The notes beneath the pieces were generated by a model that was given only the letters and a program-made list of their open reading frames with translations, was not told the DNA's origin and ran no database searches. The position numbers and the translations under genes are program-made. Shown in pieces: positions 16,972 through 25,204 of a DNA stretch of 64,000 nt (positions are counted from its first letter, which is position 1; the number at the start of each line of letters is the position of its first letter). The stretch is from Flavobacterium sedimenticola. Lineage in GTDB: Bacteria; Bacteroidota; Bacteroidia; Flavobacteriales; Flavobacteriaceae. The stretch lies in the NCBI RefSeq assembly GCF_030053345.1, contig NZ_JASGBP010000002.1, positions 248,001 to 312,000 on the forward strand, written 5' to 3'.

Positions 16972-17460
16972 TTAATTGATTTTCTCGAGTAATCTGTAAT
17001 AAACCACTTTTCCATTTCCATCATCCAGAGTCATCATTAGTCTTCCTTTTTTCATGTATTCATTTATATCTTTAGCGAACATGTTTACTCCCCAAATTTC
17101 TCGATAATCTTCAATTTTCTTATTGGTGATTAACATAATCCCACCTCTATATTTATAGTCAGGATTCCCTTCTTTTGGTAATGCACTAAATATTTCATCT
17201 AATTCTTTTGGAGTAAAATTTGCATCGCTATCCATCATCATTGAATACACTTTTCCATTTTCGTAAAAAGCAAACCATTGATACTTCTGAGGCCAAGGAT
17301 TTACTTGGCTTTTTCTTTCGGCAGCAGGATAATCAACTTTTTTCCAATATCCAATTAATTCTGAAATAGTTGGAGGACCGCCATTTTCATTGCTTTTAAG
17401 CTGTGCGAAAGAAGAATAAGAAAAGGTTACGAAAAGAATCAGAATAAATTTAATTTTCAT
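16972..17460 (-). CDS. secreted protein, unknown (cassette gene)
   Basis: A 162-residue protein with a signal peptide (MKIKFILILFVTFSYSSFAQ). A 'ELIGYWKKVDYPAAE' segment and 'WPQKYQWFAFYENGKVYSMM' recall lipocalin-like stress or META-type domains, but I cannot place it. Its upstream region is cut by an IS30 element only 44 bp before the start, which may have separated it from its promoter. Confidence 0.65.
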   Translation of the reverse strand: MKIKFILILFVTFSYSSFAQLKSNENGGPPTISELIGYWKKVDYPAAERKSQVNPWPQKYQWFAFYENGKVYSMMMDSDANFTPKELDEIFSALPKEGNPDYKYRGGIMLITNKKIEDYREIWGVNMFAKDINEYMKKGRLMMTLDDGNGKVVYYRLLEKIN

Positions 17461-17503
17461 AGAAATTTTATTTTTTTAAGTTTTTTACTGGTAGACATCT
17501 GAT

Positions 17504-18698
17504 GGCGGTTTCAAGTTTCTAGCGCAATTTTTGGGTTTTTAAATTTACCGTTTTATTTCCCTCATTTTTGCACCAAATTTTGAATGATTTGGTTTCAAAA
17601 TTCGAGAATAAAACTACGTTATTTTTTTGAATACGGGTCACTGCTTTAAATAAAATTTTGGGTCATATAAAGTCTGGAAATGGTGTTTAAAGGCGATTCA
17701 TATTCTAGTGTCTTTCTAGGTCTTTCGTTGAGCTGATTTTGTACTTCCAGAATGTCTTTTTTGGAGAGTAAATTAAAGTCAGTTCCTTTTGGGAAATAGT
17801 CTCTGATAAGTCCGTTTGTGTTTTCATTTGTTGGTCTTTCCCAAGGCGAATACGGATGGGCAAAATAGACTTTTACTTTGGAGTTTTTGGTGAATAATTT
17901 GTGTTGCGCCATTTCAGTTCCGTTGTCGTAAGTTAGCGATAATTTTAAGTGTTTTGGAATGTTAGAAAATGCTTTTTCAAAAGCTTTTCTAACCGATGTT
18001 GCATCTTTCTTTTTAAGTGGCACCATTATTAAAAATCGGGAAGTTCTTTCAACGAGCGTTCCGATAGCTGATTCTCTGTTTTTCCCCAGTATTAAGTCGC
18101 CTTCCCAGTGTCCGGGCACTTCTCTTGTTAGTACATTTTCTGGTCTTTCATCAATGCGAATAGGATCTTTAATTGTTGTTCTTTTATCGGTTCCACGACG
18201 TACATTTCCTCTGTAATTTCTCTTTTGTCTGAGTTGTGAAATGAGTAGTTTTTCGACCTCTTTTTTAGGTTGAACATAGATGTGAAAATAGATGCTTTCG
18301 TGTGATATTTGCATTGAAGAATCGAAAGGGTAAAACTGTTTTAGAGCGTCGGAAATTTGTTGTGGTGACCAATGTAATTTGAGATGTGAATATACAAAAT
18401 TTTTGAGTTTTGGATTGTTGTCAATTTTGGTTTTTCCGAGTCTTTTATCCAATGATTTATACACGGAATCAGTTAATGCTTTTATAGCATTATAAGGTTG
18501 TTTTTTAAGTCTGTTTCTTTCTCTGGAAACAGTACTAGGATGAACCGAAAGAGTAGAGGCGATTTGGATATTGTTTTTACCAAGAGCAACGAGTTTTTCA
18601 ATCTCAAATCTGTCGTATTGATTTAGTCTTTTGTAAGCTGTTTTCATAACACAATTTTAAGTCATTTTTTGTCTTAAAAATTGCGTTAGATTCTTGAG
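17504..18698 (-). mobile_element. IS30-family insertion sequence, copy 1
   Basis: Imperfect terminal inverted repeats bracket the transposase: left TTTCAAGTTTCTAGCGCAA at 17509-17527, right (reverse complement) CTCAAGAATCTAACGCAA at 18681-18698. About 1.2 kb in length, normal for IS30. Exact ends and any 2-3 bp target duplication are not certain. It lies in a cassette whose two ends do not match. Confidence 0.75.
17646..18647 (-). CDS. IS30-family transposase
   Basis: A 333-residue DDE transposase. N-terminal helix-turn-helix 'YDRFEIEKLVALGKNNIQIA' with 'HPSTVSRERNR'; catalytic core with Asp in 'GHWEGDLILGKN', Asp in 'LTYDNGTEMA' and Glu in 'RPTNENTNGLIRDYFPKG'. The frame is intact. It shares about two thirds of residues, by eye, with the second copy at 25250, so the two elements are relatives and not a fresh duplication. 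Confidence 0.93.
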   Translation of the reverse strand: MKTAYKRLNQYDRFEIEKLVALGKNNIQIASTLSVHPSTVSRERNRLKKQPYNAIKALTDSVYKSLDKRLGKTKIDNNPKLKNFVYSHLKLHWSPQQISDALKQFYPFDSSMQISHESIYFHIYVQPKKEVEKLLISQLRQKRNYRGNVRRGTDKRTTIKDPIRIDERPENVLTREVPGHWEGDLILGKNRESAIGTLVERTSRFLIMVPLKKKDATSVRKAFEKAFSNIPKHLKLSLTYDNGTEMAQHKLFTKNSKVKVYFAHPYSPWERPTNENTNGLIRDYFPKGTDFNLLSKKDILEVQNQLNERPRKTLEYESPLNTISRLYMTQNFI

Positions 18699-18717
18699 TC
18701 TGCGCTAAGCTTGCCGG

Positions 18718-18843
18718 TAACGTTCCGCGGCTTCGCGTCAGTAGCGGCAAGTTAAGAAAAAATAGTATGCGGAAGACAAGGTTTCAGGAATCCGTTAGGA
18801 TTCCGGCGCAATGCTAACGAGCTATTGCGCGAAACCGCTGTTA
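18718..18843 (-). repeat. attC-like site 6
   Basis: GCCGGTAACG...GCGCGAAACCGCTGTTACCGGC; both flanks happen to be complementary here. The middle is unlike the other families and has its own inverted repeat (AGGAATCCGTTAGGATTCC). Confidence 0.75.
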
Positions 18844-18860
18844 CCGGCTGGCTTTACTTT

Positions 18861-19385
18861 TCAATTTCCGTTATTCTGATTCTCGTACATTATTTTTTGA
18901 CCATACGATTCAATTGATCCATTTCCACGTTGAAAACACTCTGAAAGCAAATCAATATCATTGGTTAATTTTATGGCTTCTACAAAAAGTTCTGTCTCTT
19001 GTTCTGACCAAGGTTCATAGGCTCGCGGATAATTTTTTCTAGCGTTTATTATATATTCGGAAAGATTTTCGGATTTGGTAATCCCGAAATCGTTTATCCT
19101 TTTTTTGAGTCTATTTATTAATTCGGGTGACATTTTATTGAACTTTTCTTTTTTGAAATAGTCAATTTCTCTGTATGCTGTGTTTTCTGGTTTTTTTTCT
19201 TTTGGTTGTTTCTTTTCAGAAACATTTCCAGCATTAGAAATTTTTAATTCATCTATTGCAATTTGGAGCGCTCTAATAACGTCTCGCTCATTTAAGACAC
19301 TATATCCGCCGATTATTTCTCCAGTTTTTGGAGATCGTCCAGACACTAACGCTTCCAATATTTCTATTGTTCTTGTTTTATCCAT
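18861..19385 (-). CDS. unknown protein, second gene of a two-gene cassette
   Basis: A 174-residue soluble protein. The N-terminus 'LEALVSGRSPKTGEIIGGYSVLNERDVIRALQIAIDEL' matches a recurring motif (G.sP.TGE...vl....ViRAL..A) that I associate with helicase- or nuclease-linked proteins, without a firm family name. A basic linker follows, then a helical C-terminal half. It starts 10 bp after the HNH gene stop, so the two are translated together in one cassette. Confidence 0.7.
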   Translation of the reverse strand: MDKTRTIEILEALVSGRSPKTGEIIGGYSVLNERDVIRALQIAIDELKISNAGNVSEKKQPKEKKPENTAYREIDYFKKEKFNKMSPELINRLKKRINDFGITKSENLSEYIINARKNYPRAYEPWSEQETELFVEAIKLTNDIDLLSECFQRGNGSIESYGQKIMYENQNNGN

Positions 19386-19395
19386 AATATTAAAA

Positions 19396-19692
19396 TTATC
19401 TGTGCTTTTCTTGATGACAAGAATTACAAATTGACACTAACCATTCAATTGGCTCTTTCCCAATATTATATTTTGCATATCTTTTGTGATGAACTTGAGT
19501 GGCTTTTGAGCCGCAATATACACAACGCCAATTATCTCTTTTCATTACTACATATCGTTTACGCTGCCATGCTTCGGATTTTAAATAAACATTTCTGTAA
19601 TAATCACGACGGTCTTTTCTGGCTGTTTCAAAAGTCCAATTTTTAAATGCCCATCCGCCTAGAATTACAAATAATAAAATTACAATCTCCAT
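19396..19692 (-). CDS. membrane-anchored HNH endonuclease-like protein (first gene of a two-gene cassette)
   Basis: A 98-residue protein. Start at 19692 (MEIVILLFVILGGWAFKNW) gives one N-terminal membrane helix; longer forms are translated from attC DNA. The C-terminal half is a compact HNH domain: 'RDNWRCVYCGSKATQVHHKRY' with a Cys pair, the double His, then 'LVSICNSCHQEKH'. All zinc-binding cysteines and the general-base His are present. A membrane-tethered HNH nuclease with a partner gene suggests a defence or toxin role, which is inference. Confidence 0.8.
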   Translation of the reverse strand: MEIVILLFVILGGWAFKNWTFETARKDRRDYYRNVYLKSEAWQRKRYVVMKRDNWRCVYCGSKATQVHHKRYAKYNIGKEPIEWLVSICNSCHQEKHR

Positions 19693-19749
19693 AATCAATA
19701 TTATTAAGCATTGTAGATTTCGTTTGCAGATTTGGGGCAAGCTTGCCGG

Positions 19750-19875
19750 TAACGTTCCGCGGCTTGCAGTCAGTGGCGACAATTAGCGGATTAGTTGTAA
19801 AGATAGCAAAAAGTTCGACTTTCGATTTTCCGGCTACGGAAAATCGAGTGCAGCCATTGCTGCAAACCGCTGTTA
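19750..19875 (-). repeat. attC-like site 7
   Basis: Left arm GCGGCTTGCAGTCAGTGGC pairs with right arm GCCATTGCTGCAAACCGC, with one unpaired T in the left arm on the plus strand. Central hairpin around TTTTCCGGCTACGGAAAA. Confidence 0.85.
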
Positions 19876-19878
19876 GCG

Positions 19879-20262
19879 CTAGGTGGCTTTTTGAGTTTCC
19901 TTTTCAATATTACTTTTAAAAAATCCGGAAACACTTTCCGCTTTACTGCTTTTAATTCCGGTTTGTTTCATCAATTCGGCTAACTTTATAAAGTTCTTTT
20001 CGAATTCTCTTTCAACTTCTCTTGGTTTCAGTCCGCCAACTTCCCAAGCTGCTCCTGAGCCACCCCAAATATCACTGGTCAATAAATACTTTACAAAGTT
20101 CTTTTCGTCGTCACTGTATAAATATTGTAATGGTTTTCTAATTGCATTTGCTTGATATGAGAATCCATTGTCTCTTAACAATTCCAAAATCCGAGTCAAA
20201 GTTTCAATTAACTCTTCTTTATTTACAATCTTTATTTGTTTTTGTTTAAAAATTCCGAACAT
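19879..20262 (-). CDS. unknown small soluble protein (cassette gene)
   Basis: A 127-residue protein with 'TRILELLRDNGFSYQANAIRKPL' and a distinctive 'SDIWGGSGAAWEVGG' motif, then a Lys/Glu-rich helical tail. The WGGSG..WE motif is one I have seen in small uncharacterised proteins of many bacteria, but I know no function. Cassette ends are GTTAGCGCTA and TAGCGCTAAC, a 10-bp perfect match. Confidence 0.7.
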   Translation of the reverse strand: MFGIFKQKQIKIVNKEELIETLTRILELLRDNGFSYQANAIRKPLQYLYSDDEKNFVKYLLTSDIWGGSGAAWEVGGLKPREVEREFEKNFIKLAELMKQTGIKSSKAESVSGFFKSNIEKETQKAT

Positions 20263-20293
20263 GATTTAATGCAGATTTTTGTCCACTTAGCGC

Positions 20294-20420
20294 TAACGTT
20301 TCGCGGCTTCGCGTCTGTTGCGATTCCAGCGAACTGCGTACTTTCAGCTAAGATAAAATATTTTCGTGAAGAAAGAAGTTCAATCCAAGAAAAACTAGCA
20401 ATAGCGCGAAACCGCTGTTA
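20294..20420 (-). repeat. attC-like site 8
   Basis: Left arm GCGGCTTCGCGTCTGTTGC against right arm GCAATAGCGCGAAACCGC, again with one extra T in the left arm. Serves the 20432 membrane protein. Confidence 0.85.
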
Positions 20421-20431
20421 TGCGACGCAAA

Positions 20432-20956
20432 TTATTCTTTATGCTCTTTGTCAAAAATATTTTTTGAATGAATGTCATATTTGGCAAATTCTTCTGCTAC
20501 TTTTTTCACTAACTCAAAGTCAAAATCTTCTAATTTTTTTTCAGCCCATTTAGGATTCAACCAGCTTAATGCATTAATAAAATATTGTACAGCTACATAA
20601 AATCCAACTAATTCAAAAACTAGTTTATCGAAAATCAGATATAATGCATGTCCAAAAATCAATGAAATAATACCTGGAAGTATGTTTCTAATTGCTTTGT
20701 GAAATGAATAAGAATAACCAAACATAAAATCATACATTCCATTTCTACTTATGTGATATTTATGAACAATATGTTTGGCGATTTGTTCTTCTTGATTAGC
20801 AGTTCTACTAACCCAAAAATATTTGACAATAGAAATGAACTTTCTGCCTAACCAAATAAGAAACGACGCAACAAATGAAACTACTAATCCTTGCCAAAAC
20901 CAACCGGCTGAATCTAACATTCTAACAAAATCGTCTATTGAATTATAATTTCCCAT
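20432..20956 (-). CDS. membrane protein, unknown (cassette gene)
   Basis: A 174-residue protein with a membrane helix near residue 20 ('GLVVSFVASFLIWLG') and one or two more around 85-135 ('IISLIFGHALYLIFDKLVF', 'FYVAVQYFINALSWL'). A basic stretch between them and a charged C-terminus (KEHKE) would lie in the cytoplasm. No family recognised. Cassette ends match as GTTATGCrACrCAAAT. Confidence 0.65.
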   Translation of the reverse strand: MGNYNSIDDFVRMLDSAGWFWQGLVVSFVASFLIWLGRKFISIVKYFWVSRTANQEEQIAKHIVHKYHISRNGMYDFMFGYSYSFHKAIRNILPGIISLIFGHALYLIFDKLVFELVGFYVAVQYFINALSWLNPKWAEKKLEDFDFELVKKVAEEFAKYDIHSKNIFDKEHKE

Positions 20957-21000
20957 TGTATTTATATTAGTCTAATTAAGCAGGGTTCATTTGTGTTGCA

Positions 21001-21126
21001 TAACGTTCCGCGGCTTGCAGTCAGTGGCGACAATTAGCGGAATTGTTGTAAAGATAGCAAAAAGTTCGACTTTCGATTTTCCGGCTACGGAAAATCGAGT
21101 GCAGCCATTGCTGCAAACCGCTGTTA
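21001..21126 (-). repeat. attC-like site 9
   Basis: Nearly identical to site 7 along its whole length (GATAGCAAAAAGTTCGACTT in the middle); outer flanks differ (TTGCA before, GCGGC after), as expected of different cassettes. Confidence 0.85.
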
Positions 21127-21172
21127 GCGGCTGGCCATGTATATTAACTACAATTTTACTTAAAAACAGTAA

Positions 21173-21355
21173 TTATTCTTTGTAAAACTTCAAATACCAA
21201 ACATAAAACCCTAAACTAAGAATTATATAAATAATCTTTACATAAGTGTTTTGAGTAAATTCATTATCAAAGAAAGACAAAATAAAAGTAACAATGAGTT
21301 GTATTAATAGTATCGTTCTTAATATCTTCCTATTCTTTGAAATTTGAGTTTTCAT
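21173..21355 (-). CDS. 60-residue two-helix membrane protein (cassette gene)
   Basis: Starts MKTQISKNRKILRTILLIQL; two hydrophobic segments (about residues 12-27 and 38-55) separated by an acidic loop, ending FYKE. Codon use and AT content match its neighbours and it is the only ORF in a cassette whose ends match over GTTAGCGGC. Function unknown. Confidence 0.55.
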   Translation of the reverse strand: MKTQISKNRKILRTILLIQLIVTFILSFFDNEFTQNTYVKIIYIILSLGFYVWYLKFYKE

Positions 21356-21388
21356 ATGATTAAGTTAAATGTGAGTTTGGCTTGCCGC

Positions 21389-21514
21389 TAACGTACCGCG
21401 GCTTGCAGTCAGTGGCGACAATTGGCGGATTAGTTGTAAAGATAGCAAAAAGTTCGACTTTCGATTTTCCGGCTACGGAAAATCGAATGCAGCCATTGCT
21501 GCAAACCGCTGTTA
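21389..21514 (-). repeat. attC-like site 10
   Basis: Same family as sites 7 and 9, with GTACCGCGG in place of GTTCCGCGG. Precedes the GTTATGACAC end of the next cassette. Confidence 0.85.
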
Positions 21515-21523
21515 TGACACGTT

Positions 21524-22078
21524 TTAATATGGATTGTTTCTATCAACATAGTCTAAAGTCCATCCGCCCATACAGTCATTTTGGCCTGTTAATATTCCCA
21601 AGTTAAACAAAGCATGCGCATACATTTGATGAGCTTTAGGATTTCCAGTTGGATTAACTTTCTTTTTCTGTTTAATTTCTTTTACCACTTTTTTGAAATC
21701 AACTTTACGATTAAACTCTTCAAATTCTTCAATTGAATATTCTTCAAAAGTTAGCCGATTGATAGCTGCTGTGTCTTTGAATTCAAAATATCTGTCTTTT
21801 TTACTAACTACAATACTGTCAATTTTGTCTGAGTTTTCAGGAAATTGTAAATTATTTTCATCACATATTGCATAAATGAGTTGATCACTTTCTACACAAA
21901 TTTCACGAACAATACCAGAATTAAGATTTTTGTATTTAATTACTAAATTAAATGAATATGTACTGCCTGCATTTCTGGCCGCCGTTAAATAATTAAGATA
22001 TTTATCATTTTCTAAATCTTGTCTTGAGTTAAAACTCAAGAGCGTCAATAAAAAAAATGTGATGGTTAATACTTTCAT
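21524..22078 (-). CDS. secreted protein, unknown (cassette gene)
   Basis: Start at 22078 gives MKVLTITFFLLTLLSFNSRQ, a signal peptide; the longer frame upstream is attC-encoded and should be ignored. The 184-residue product has an acidic middle, a Lys-rich stretch (KEIKQKKKVNPTGN) and a C-terminal 'MYAHALFNLGILTGQNDCMGGW'. No family recognised. Cassette ends GTTATGACAC and GTGTCATAAC are complementary. Confidence 0.65.
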   Translation of the reverse strand: MKVLTITFFLLTLLSFNSRQDLENDKYLNYLTAARNAGSTYSFNLVIKYKNLNSGIVREICVESDQLIYAICDENNLQFPENSDKIDSIVVSKKDRYFEFKDTAAINRLTFEEYSIEEFEEFNRKVDFKKVVKEIKQKKKVNPTGNPKAHQMYAHALFNLGILTGQNDCMGGWTLDYVDRNNPY

Positions 22079-22092
22079 GTGTAAATGTGTCA

Positions 22093-22223
22093 TAACGTTT
22101 CGCGGCTTTGCGTCTGTTGCGAATCCAGCGAACTGCTTATTTTCTGATAAAGATAAAGTTTTTTCGTGAAGAAAAAACCTCAAGGTAACTAAGCAACCCA
22201 GCAATAGCGCGAAACCGCTGTTA
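22093..22223 (-). repeat. attC-like site 11
   Basis: Same family as site 8 (GATAAAGTTTTTTCGTGAAG in the middle); 131 bp, the longest intact site. Confidence 0.85.
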
Positions 22224-22250
22224 GCAGCTGGCGTTTCCTATTAATAATAA

Positions 22251-23189
22251 TTAAATTTCGGCACCAAATATTTTTCTGTAACGCCAAATTATTCTTCCTA
22301 CAGGTGTTAAATCTTCATGGCTTCCTCTTTCAAACGCAACTTCTTTTTCAATCATTTCAGTTAATACTTGACCGCCAATACTTCCGCCGTGTTCAAAAAA
22401 GTTTCCTAATGATAAAAATCTTTCCCATTTCTTTTCCGCTTTTAATTCGTTCACTTTATTCACAATTTCTGGTGGGAATTTTTCAATAGATGTATAAAAT
22501 GGTCTATTTTCTTCATCGAAAAATAGATTTTGATACTTTTCTAACGCTTCTAATTTGAAATCATAATTTTTTTGAAGTTGTTCTAATGAACTATTTAACT
22601 GTGTAATTTTATTAGACTTTTCGTCATTTTCCTTTTGTGCCTTTTCTAGTTTCTGCTTAGTTATGTCAAGTTCCCTTACTGTTATACTAATTGTTTCACT
22701 TTGATTCAGAAGATCTTGATCTTTTTGCTTTATTTGTTCAGTTTGTTCATCAATAGTTCTTGAAAAGGTTCTTACGTTTTTACGTTGTTCCTCATATTGG
22801 TCAAAATATTGTTCACGTTCTTTAACAACATCATCATACTCACTTTTTCTAACCACATTTTTACTTACTATTTTTTTAGTTATTAATGGCATTAGTGAAA
22901 ACTCAATCCAAAGAACTAAACTTCGAGTTGCAACAATTACCAAGTAACCTAAAAACATAAAAAAAATTGCTTGGCAGATATCCCAAATAAAAGAACTGAA
23001 AGTTAAGTTTATTAAAATATATTTTTTGATAAATGTTAATTTGTCAACTAGAGTAAAATCTTCATCAAAGTTCAAAATGGCATACCATAACTGCCAATGA
23101 TGAATGACTAAAACGAGTATTAAAGTTCCAAAAAATGGATTTGTGAGCTTATCTTTTATATTACTGAAAAATGAGTTTATTGCATCCAT
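22251..23189 (-). CDS. membrane protein with long coiled coil (cassette gene)
   Basis: A 312-residue protein: membrane helices near residues 18-36 and 58-88, a third near 92-110, then a long coiled coil from about 120 to 225 with heptads such as 'TIDEQTEQIKQKDQDLLNQ' and 'KLEKAQKENDEKSNKITQLN'. The C-terminal 80 residues are globular ('WERFLSLGNFFEHGGSIGGQ'). The layout suggests an inner-membrane anchor with a cytoplasmic stalk and head; such sensors occur in defence systems, but nothing specific supports that here. Largest single-gene cargo near the array centre. Confidence 0.7.
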   Translation of the reverse strand: MDAINSFFSNIKDKLTNPFFGTLILVLVIHHWQLWYAILNFDEDFTLVDKLTFIKKYILINLTFSSFIWDICQAIFFMFLGYLVIVATRSLVLWIEFSLMPLITKKIVSKNVVRKSEYDDVVKEREQYFDQYEEQRKNVRTFSRTIDEQTEQIKQKDQDLLNQSETISITVRELDITKQKLEKAQKENDEKSNKITQLNSSLEQLQKNYDFKLEALEKYQNLFFDEENRPFYTSIEKFPPEIVNKVNELKAEKKWERFLSLGNFFEHGGSIGGQVLTEMIEKEVAFERGSHEDLTPVGRIIWRYRKIFGAEI

Positions 23190-23242
23190 TGGTTACACTT
23201 TGTTTGGTGGTTGTTTTAAGCAGATTTTTTTGCGCTTGCTGC

Positions 23243-23367
23243 TAACGTGCCGCGGCTTGGACGCAGTGGCGCGTATTTATTGATTAGTTGTAAATATAGT
23301 AAAAAAGTGAACTTAGTAGTTTCCGGCTAAAGAAAAATAAAGTAGCCATTGCGCCAAACCGCTGTTA
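23243..23367 (-). repeat. attC-like site 12
   Basis: Second family: GCGGCTTGGACGCAGTGGC against GCCATTGCGCCAAACCGC, with one unpaired A in the left arm; middle GTGAACTTAGTAGTTTCCGG. Confidence 0.85.
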
Positions 23368-23379
23368 GCAGTAGTTTTT

Positions 23380-23814
23380 TTATTCTGCTTCAAATTCAAA
23401 AACATTTTTAAGCAAGATTTCATAAACTTCTTTCAAACTTTTTGCATTTTCAATATGTTCATTTAGTATTTTTTCATCAACAAATTGTGTATAAAAATCG
23501 TTATCATTTTCGATTAATTTCTTTATAAAACTTTTAAGTTCAACAAGTTTGTATTTCTCCAAAAGCTTCCATTCGGGCGTGACGTTTATTTTAGGATTAT
23601 AAACTGTATTCGCCAATAACCTTGTGAAAAAATTATCCTTAACCTTTTCAGAAATTAATTTCAATTCCCAAATATTTCCTTCATTGTCATAAGCTTTTGA
23701 ATTTGAATTTCCATTAAGGACTCCGAGTAAACTTGCTTGATACAAATTTTCTTCAGCTGGAATTAAATCTAGCGCGTCATTATATATTATTATAATTGGA
23801 AAATTTGGTTTCAT
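23380..23814 (-). CDS. unknown soluble protein (cassette gene)
   Basis: A 144-residue acidic protein beginning MKPNFPIIIIYNDALDLIPA, with 'KAYDNEGNIWELKLISEKVKD' and a helical C-terminus. Size, acidity and solitary cassette position resemble immunity-type proteins, but no family is recognised. Ends GTTAGCAGTA and TTACTGCTAAC match. Confidence 0.6.
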   Translation of the reverse strand: MKPNFPIIIIYNDALDLIPAEENLYQASLLGVLNGNSNSKAYDNEGNIWELKLISEKVKDNFFTRLLANTVYNPKINVTPEWKLLEKYKLVELKSFIKKLIENDNDFYTQFVDEKILNEHIENAKSLKEVYEILLKNVFEFEAE

Positions 23815-23845
23815 TCTTTCTGCGATTTTTCTGAAAAATTACTGC

Positions 23846-23971
23846 TAACGTTTCGCGGCTAGTTGCATTTGCGAAGCCAACGAACTGCGTACTGTCTGCT
23901 AAGATAATAGTTTTGCGTGAAAATAGAAGTACAACTCAAGAAAAACCAGCAAGTGCTACTAACCGCTGTTG
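23846..23971 (-). repeat. attC-like site 13 (right core GTTG)
   Basis: Arms GCGGCTAGTTGCATTTGC and GCAAGTGCTACTAACCGC pair without an unpaired base. The right core GTTG is matched by CAAC at the far end of the same cassette (24507). Confidence 0.85.
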
Positions 23972-23991
23972 TAGGCAGTGTTGATATAAAG

Positions 23992-24471
23992 TTACTTTTT
24001 TATTTCAAAAATTTCAATAAAGTTTTTTTCTAATTTTTTTCTTTTCCAAGTGATGCTTAAATATCCATAAATTACCATAAACATTAAAAAGAGATTCACA
24101 ATAATTGGAACTTCGGAATCAGGTTTGTTTTTCCCAGATAGTAATAAGTAATTAAAAACTATAAAACCCAAAATCGGTACAAATATCCACCAATAAATTT
24201 GATATTTATATCTTGGAGCAATATCATATTTAATCTTAAGTTTTCCATTTTCAGTTTTATAACTTCCTCTGAGAATGAAATAGGTTGGAGAAGTTCTAAA
24301 ATTTGAAGTTAAGCTAAAGCTATGATCATCAAAAAGGCCATAAAAAATTTTCGAAGAATCTCCAAACATTAAAAACATCGCAAATGGACTCAATTTCAAT
24401 TTTGGATGCCCAATCTTGGTGTTATTCTTTAACCGATTTCTAAATTCAGCGAGATTAATGTTTGATTGCAT
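23992..24471 (-). CDS. membrane protein, unknown (cassette gene)
   Basis: A 159-residue protein. An N-terminal soluble part ('FRNRLKNNTKIGHPKLKLSPFAMFLMFG' and 'SFSLTSNFRTSPTYFILRGS') is followed by two membrane helices (about 95-112 and 122-140) and a short basic tail. No family recognised. Confidence 0.65.
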   Translation of the reverse strand: MQSNINLAEFRNRLKNNTKIGHPKLKLSPFAMFLMFGDSSKIFYGLFDDHSFSLTSNFRTSPTYFILRGSYKTENGKLKIKYDIAPRYKYQIYWWIFVPILGFIVFNYLLLSGKNKPDSEVPIIVNLFLMFMVIYGYLSITWKRKKLEKNFIEIFEIKK

Positions 24472-24506
24472 TTTGTTCTATTTAGCAGTTTTTGGAACAT
24501 TGCCTA

Positions 24507-24634
24507 CAACGTGCCGCGGCTTGAAGCAGTAACGAAGCCAGCGAACTGATTATTTTCCGTTAAAGATAAATTTTTTTCGTGAAGAAATAATTTCCTTTTA
24601 CAAATAAACCAGTTATTGCTTCAAACCGCTGTTA
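24507..24634 (-). repeat. attC-like site 14
   Basis: Third family: GCGGCTTGAAGCAGTAAC against GTTATTGCTTCAAACCGC, 18 bp with no unpaired base. Its right arm encodes the last residues of the 24613 gene. Confidence 0.85.
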
Positions 24635-25176
24635 CCGGCTGGCTTTATTCTGTTAATGACTGCTTTTTCGTTCGCTGAGTTTTCTCCATTCTGAATTTTA
24701 AAAGCAAAATTGTCTAAGTTGTCAATACTCCTCAAAAGTATTTTCTTTCCATTAAAAAAAACGTATATTTTCTCTCCTTCGTTTCTGTTATAAACTATAT
24801 AATCATCATAACCTTTGATAGGTACAGTTTTTAAGATTATCACTTTCTCGTTCCTTAATTCCGTTTCCCAATTCCTTTCGACGGCTAATTTCATTACACT
24901 TTCCGCGACATTCGGAACTGAAAATTCAACTGAAATTAATTTTAAGCGATACAATTTAATCACAAATGAGATAATGCCTAAAATTACAAACACAAAACCA
25001 ATTTTTGTAGTTATCTCACTGAGACTAAAATTTGAGAAATTTTGAAAACCTTGAGTGAAAGAAACTAAACTAACAAAAACACAAAGCAATGGAACTTTAA
25101 AGTATTTAACCTTCTCGAAGAATTCCAACTGAAGTTCTTCTTTTCTGATTGAATCTCGAATTAAATTTTCTTCCAT
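24613..25176 (-). CDS. membrane protein ending in attC-encoded residues (cassette gene)
   Basis: Start set at ATG 25176 (MEENLIRDSIRKEELQLEFF); an upstream TTG reads into the IS30 flank. Two membrane helices (near 25-40 and 55-75 of the chain) precede a soluble domain with 'SVMKLAVERNWETELRNEKVIILK', a pattern seen in small membrane-bound PH-like proteins. The last ten residues, PAGNSGLKQ, are read from the attC arm, so the natural stop lies inside site 14. IS30 copy 2 sits 28 bp upstream of the start. Confidence 0.65.
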   Translation of the reverse strand: MEENLIRDSIRKEELQLEFFEKVKYFKVPLLCVFVSLVSFTQGFQNFSNFSLSEITTKIGFVFVILGIISFVIKLYRLKLISVEFSVPNVAESVMKLAVERNWETELRNEKVIILKTVPIKGYDDYIVYNRNEGEKIYVFFNGKKILLRSIDNLDNFAFKIQNGENSANEKAVINRIKPAGNSGLKQ

Positions 25177-25204
25177 CAAGTTGTAATGATTAGAGTTTGT
25201 TTTG

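Noticed and set aside
19693..19782. N-terminal extension of the HNH gene
   Set aside because: It reads through attC site 7 sequence; the ATG at 19692 starts a clean membrane helix.
22079..22204. N-terminal extension of the 21524 gene (MLGCLVTLRFF...)
   Set aside because: It is translated from attC site 11; an ATG at 22078 gives a proper signal peptide.
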